Source: Vibrio pacinii DSM 19139
Lineage (GTDB): Bacteria > Pseudomonadota > Gammaproteobacteria > Enterobacterales > Vibrionaceae
DNA: 64,000 nucleotides
Assembly (NCBI RefSeq): GCF_000711795.1
Contig: NZ_KL543976.1
Coordinates: forward strand, 62,001 to 126,000
Reading direction: 5' to 3'
Below, in pieces: positions 63,567 through 64,000 of the stretch. The translations under genes and the position numbers were made by a program. Within the stretch, counting starts at the first letter, position 1. Each line of letters starts with the position of its first letter. Below the pieces are notes generated by a model that did no database searches, had not been told where the DNA came from, and saw only the letters and a list, made by a program, of their open reading frames with translations.

Positions 63567-64000
63567 ATCATTTAGAGTCCAAACAACTGGTAATGAACCC
63601 CATCACCGCGAAAGATTGGTCACTGTTCGAAAGACTGCATCAAGATGATGAAGTGATTCGCTATGCTTTTGATAAACCGACGACTGACGAAATTCGTCAG
63701 CGTTTTGAATCGCGTTTGCCTGTATGGCGTTGGCCAGACAAACATTGGTTGTGTTTAGTGATTCGCGAGAAGACGACGGGAGAGGCGATTGGTGTGACGG
63801 GATTATGTGTTTCTGAACAAAACCAACAGCAAGTGGAAGTCGGCTATCTTTTGCTGCCAGAGTTTCATGGTAAAGGCTATGGGACAGAATCTCTGATCAC
63901 GCTTATCCAACATGCAGCAAATCAACTACCGATAACAATCGTTAACGCCATTGTCACCGATGGTAATGTCGCTTCATGTAAAGTTCTTGAAAAAGCGGGT
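63563..64000 (+). CDS. GNAT-family acetyltransferase, 3'-truncated at the window edge
   Basis: The first 146 codons of a RimJ/RimL-type acetyltransferase are visible. The start MNHLESKQLVMNPITAKDWS is followed by EAIGVTGLCVSEQNQQQVEV and the acetyl-CoA loop GYLLLPEFHGKGYGTESLIT (about residues 93-112). The end reads TDGNVASCKVLEKAG. The ATG at 63563 shares ATGA with the torS stop, so translation is coupled to torS. Whether this is functionally meaningful or only compact packing is unknown. The gene runs past the right edge. Confidence 0.87.
   Translation, partial: MNHLESKQLVMNPITAKDWSLFERLHQDDEVIRYAFDKPTTDEIRQRFESRLPVWRWPDKHWLCLVIREKTTGEAIGVTGLCVSEQNQQQVEVGYLLLPEFHGKGYGTESLITLIQHAANQLPITIVNAIVTDGNVASCKVLEKAG

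Overview
The window reads as chromosomal DNA of a marine gamma-proteobacterium of the family Vibrionaceae, most probably a Vibrio. The proteins that carry this signal include the ClcA N-terminus, the OmpU-like porin, the YejABEF set, the phaB-phaA-phasin-phaC order, the transaldolase/transketolase pair and TorT/TorS. As far as I recall, several of these gene sets lie on the second (smaller) chromosome of Vibrio, so a chromosome 2 location is likely but is inference. No rRNA, tRNA, CRISPR array, prophage, insertion sequence or integron array was recognised. The region looks like ordinary, densely coded chromosome.

Layout. 0-4.2 kb: truncated clcA, a COG0523 GTPase behind a Zur-like box, the ribosome-assembly GTPase YlqF, and a CHASE4-type diguanylate cyclase. 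4.2-10.3 kb: a terminator and a possible gene relic, then carbon metabolism: tal-tkt with a divergent SorC-family regulator and a cluster of repeated operator-like motifs between them, then fermentative D-lactate dehydrogenase. 10.6-12.9 kb: a Cache-domain chemoreceptor and a NUDIX hydrolase. 13-18.6 kb: the peptide importer yejABEF. 18.7-25.2 kb: a catalytically dead M16-like protein, a PAS-(degenerate GGDEF)-EAL protein, a periplasmic solute-binding protein, an S4 RNA-binding protein, CueR and a porin. 25.8-29.3 kb: acetate kinase, a DUF3087 membrane protein and a serine beta-lactamase-fold hydrolase. 29.3-34.4 kb: a long AT-rich non-coding stretch and the polyhydroxybutyrate operon phaB-phaA-phaP-phaC. 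34.5-40.7 kb: an Asp/Glu racemase, a leftward moeA-moeB-(small membrane protein)-sulfurtransferase operon, divergent folE, and dbpA. 40.8-47.5 kb: msrAB, tyrP with TyrR-like boxes, a 39-residue small protein, acpH, rhlE, an acetyltransferase, and a delta-9 desaturase with a FabR-like palindrome. 47.7-54.5 kb: a second acetyltransferase, a two-gene RND efflux pump and an HBM-type chemoreceptor. 54.6-64 kb: two HAD phosphatases, inosine-guanosine kinase, a CreA-like lipoprotein, a zinc-ribbon protein, methylglyoxal synthase behind torT, divergent torS and a truncated acetyltransferase.

Common themes are central carbon overflow and storage (tal/tkt, ldhA, ackA, mgsA, pha), environmental sensing (two chemoreceptors, two c-di-GMP proteins, TorTS), and envelope transport. 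The most distinctive signals are regulatory: a seven-copy motif cluster in the tal/sorC intergenic region, Zur-, TyrR- and FabR-like boxes in front of matching genes, a hairpin between phaP and phaC, and the pairing of MoeB with a sulfurtransferase. I did not find a convincing wholly new biological system. The best candidates for undescribed biology are the 39-residue acidic protein at 43604, the MoeA-MoeB-membrane protein-sulfurtransferase operon, and the torT-mgsA coupling.
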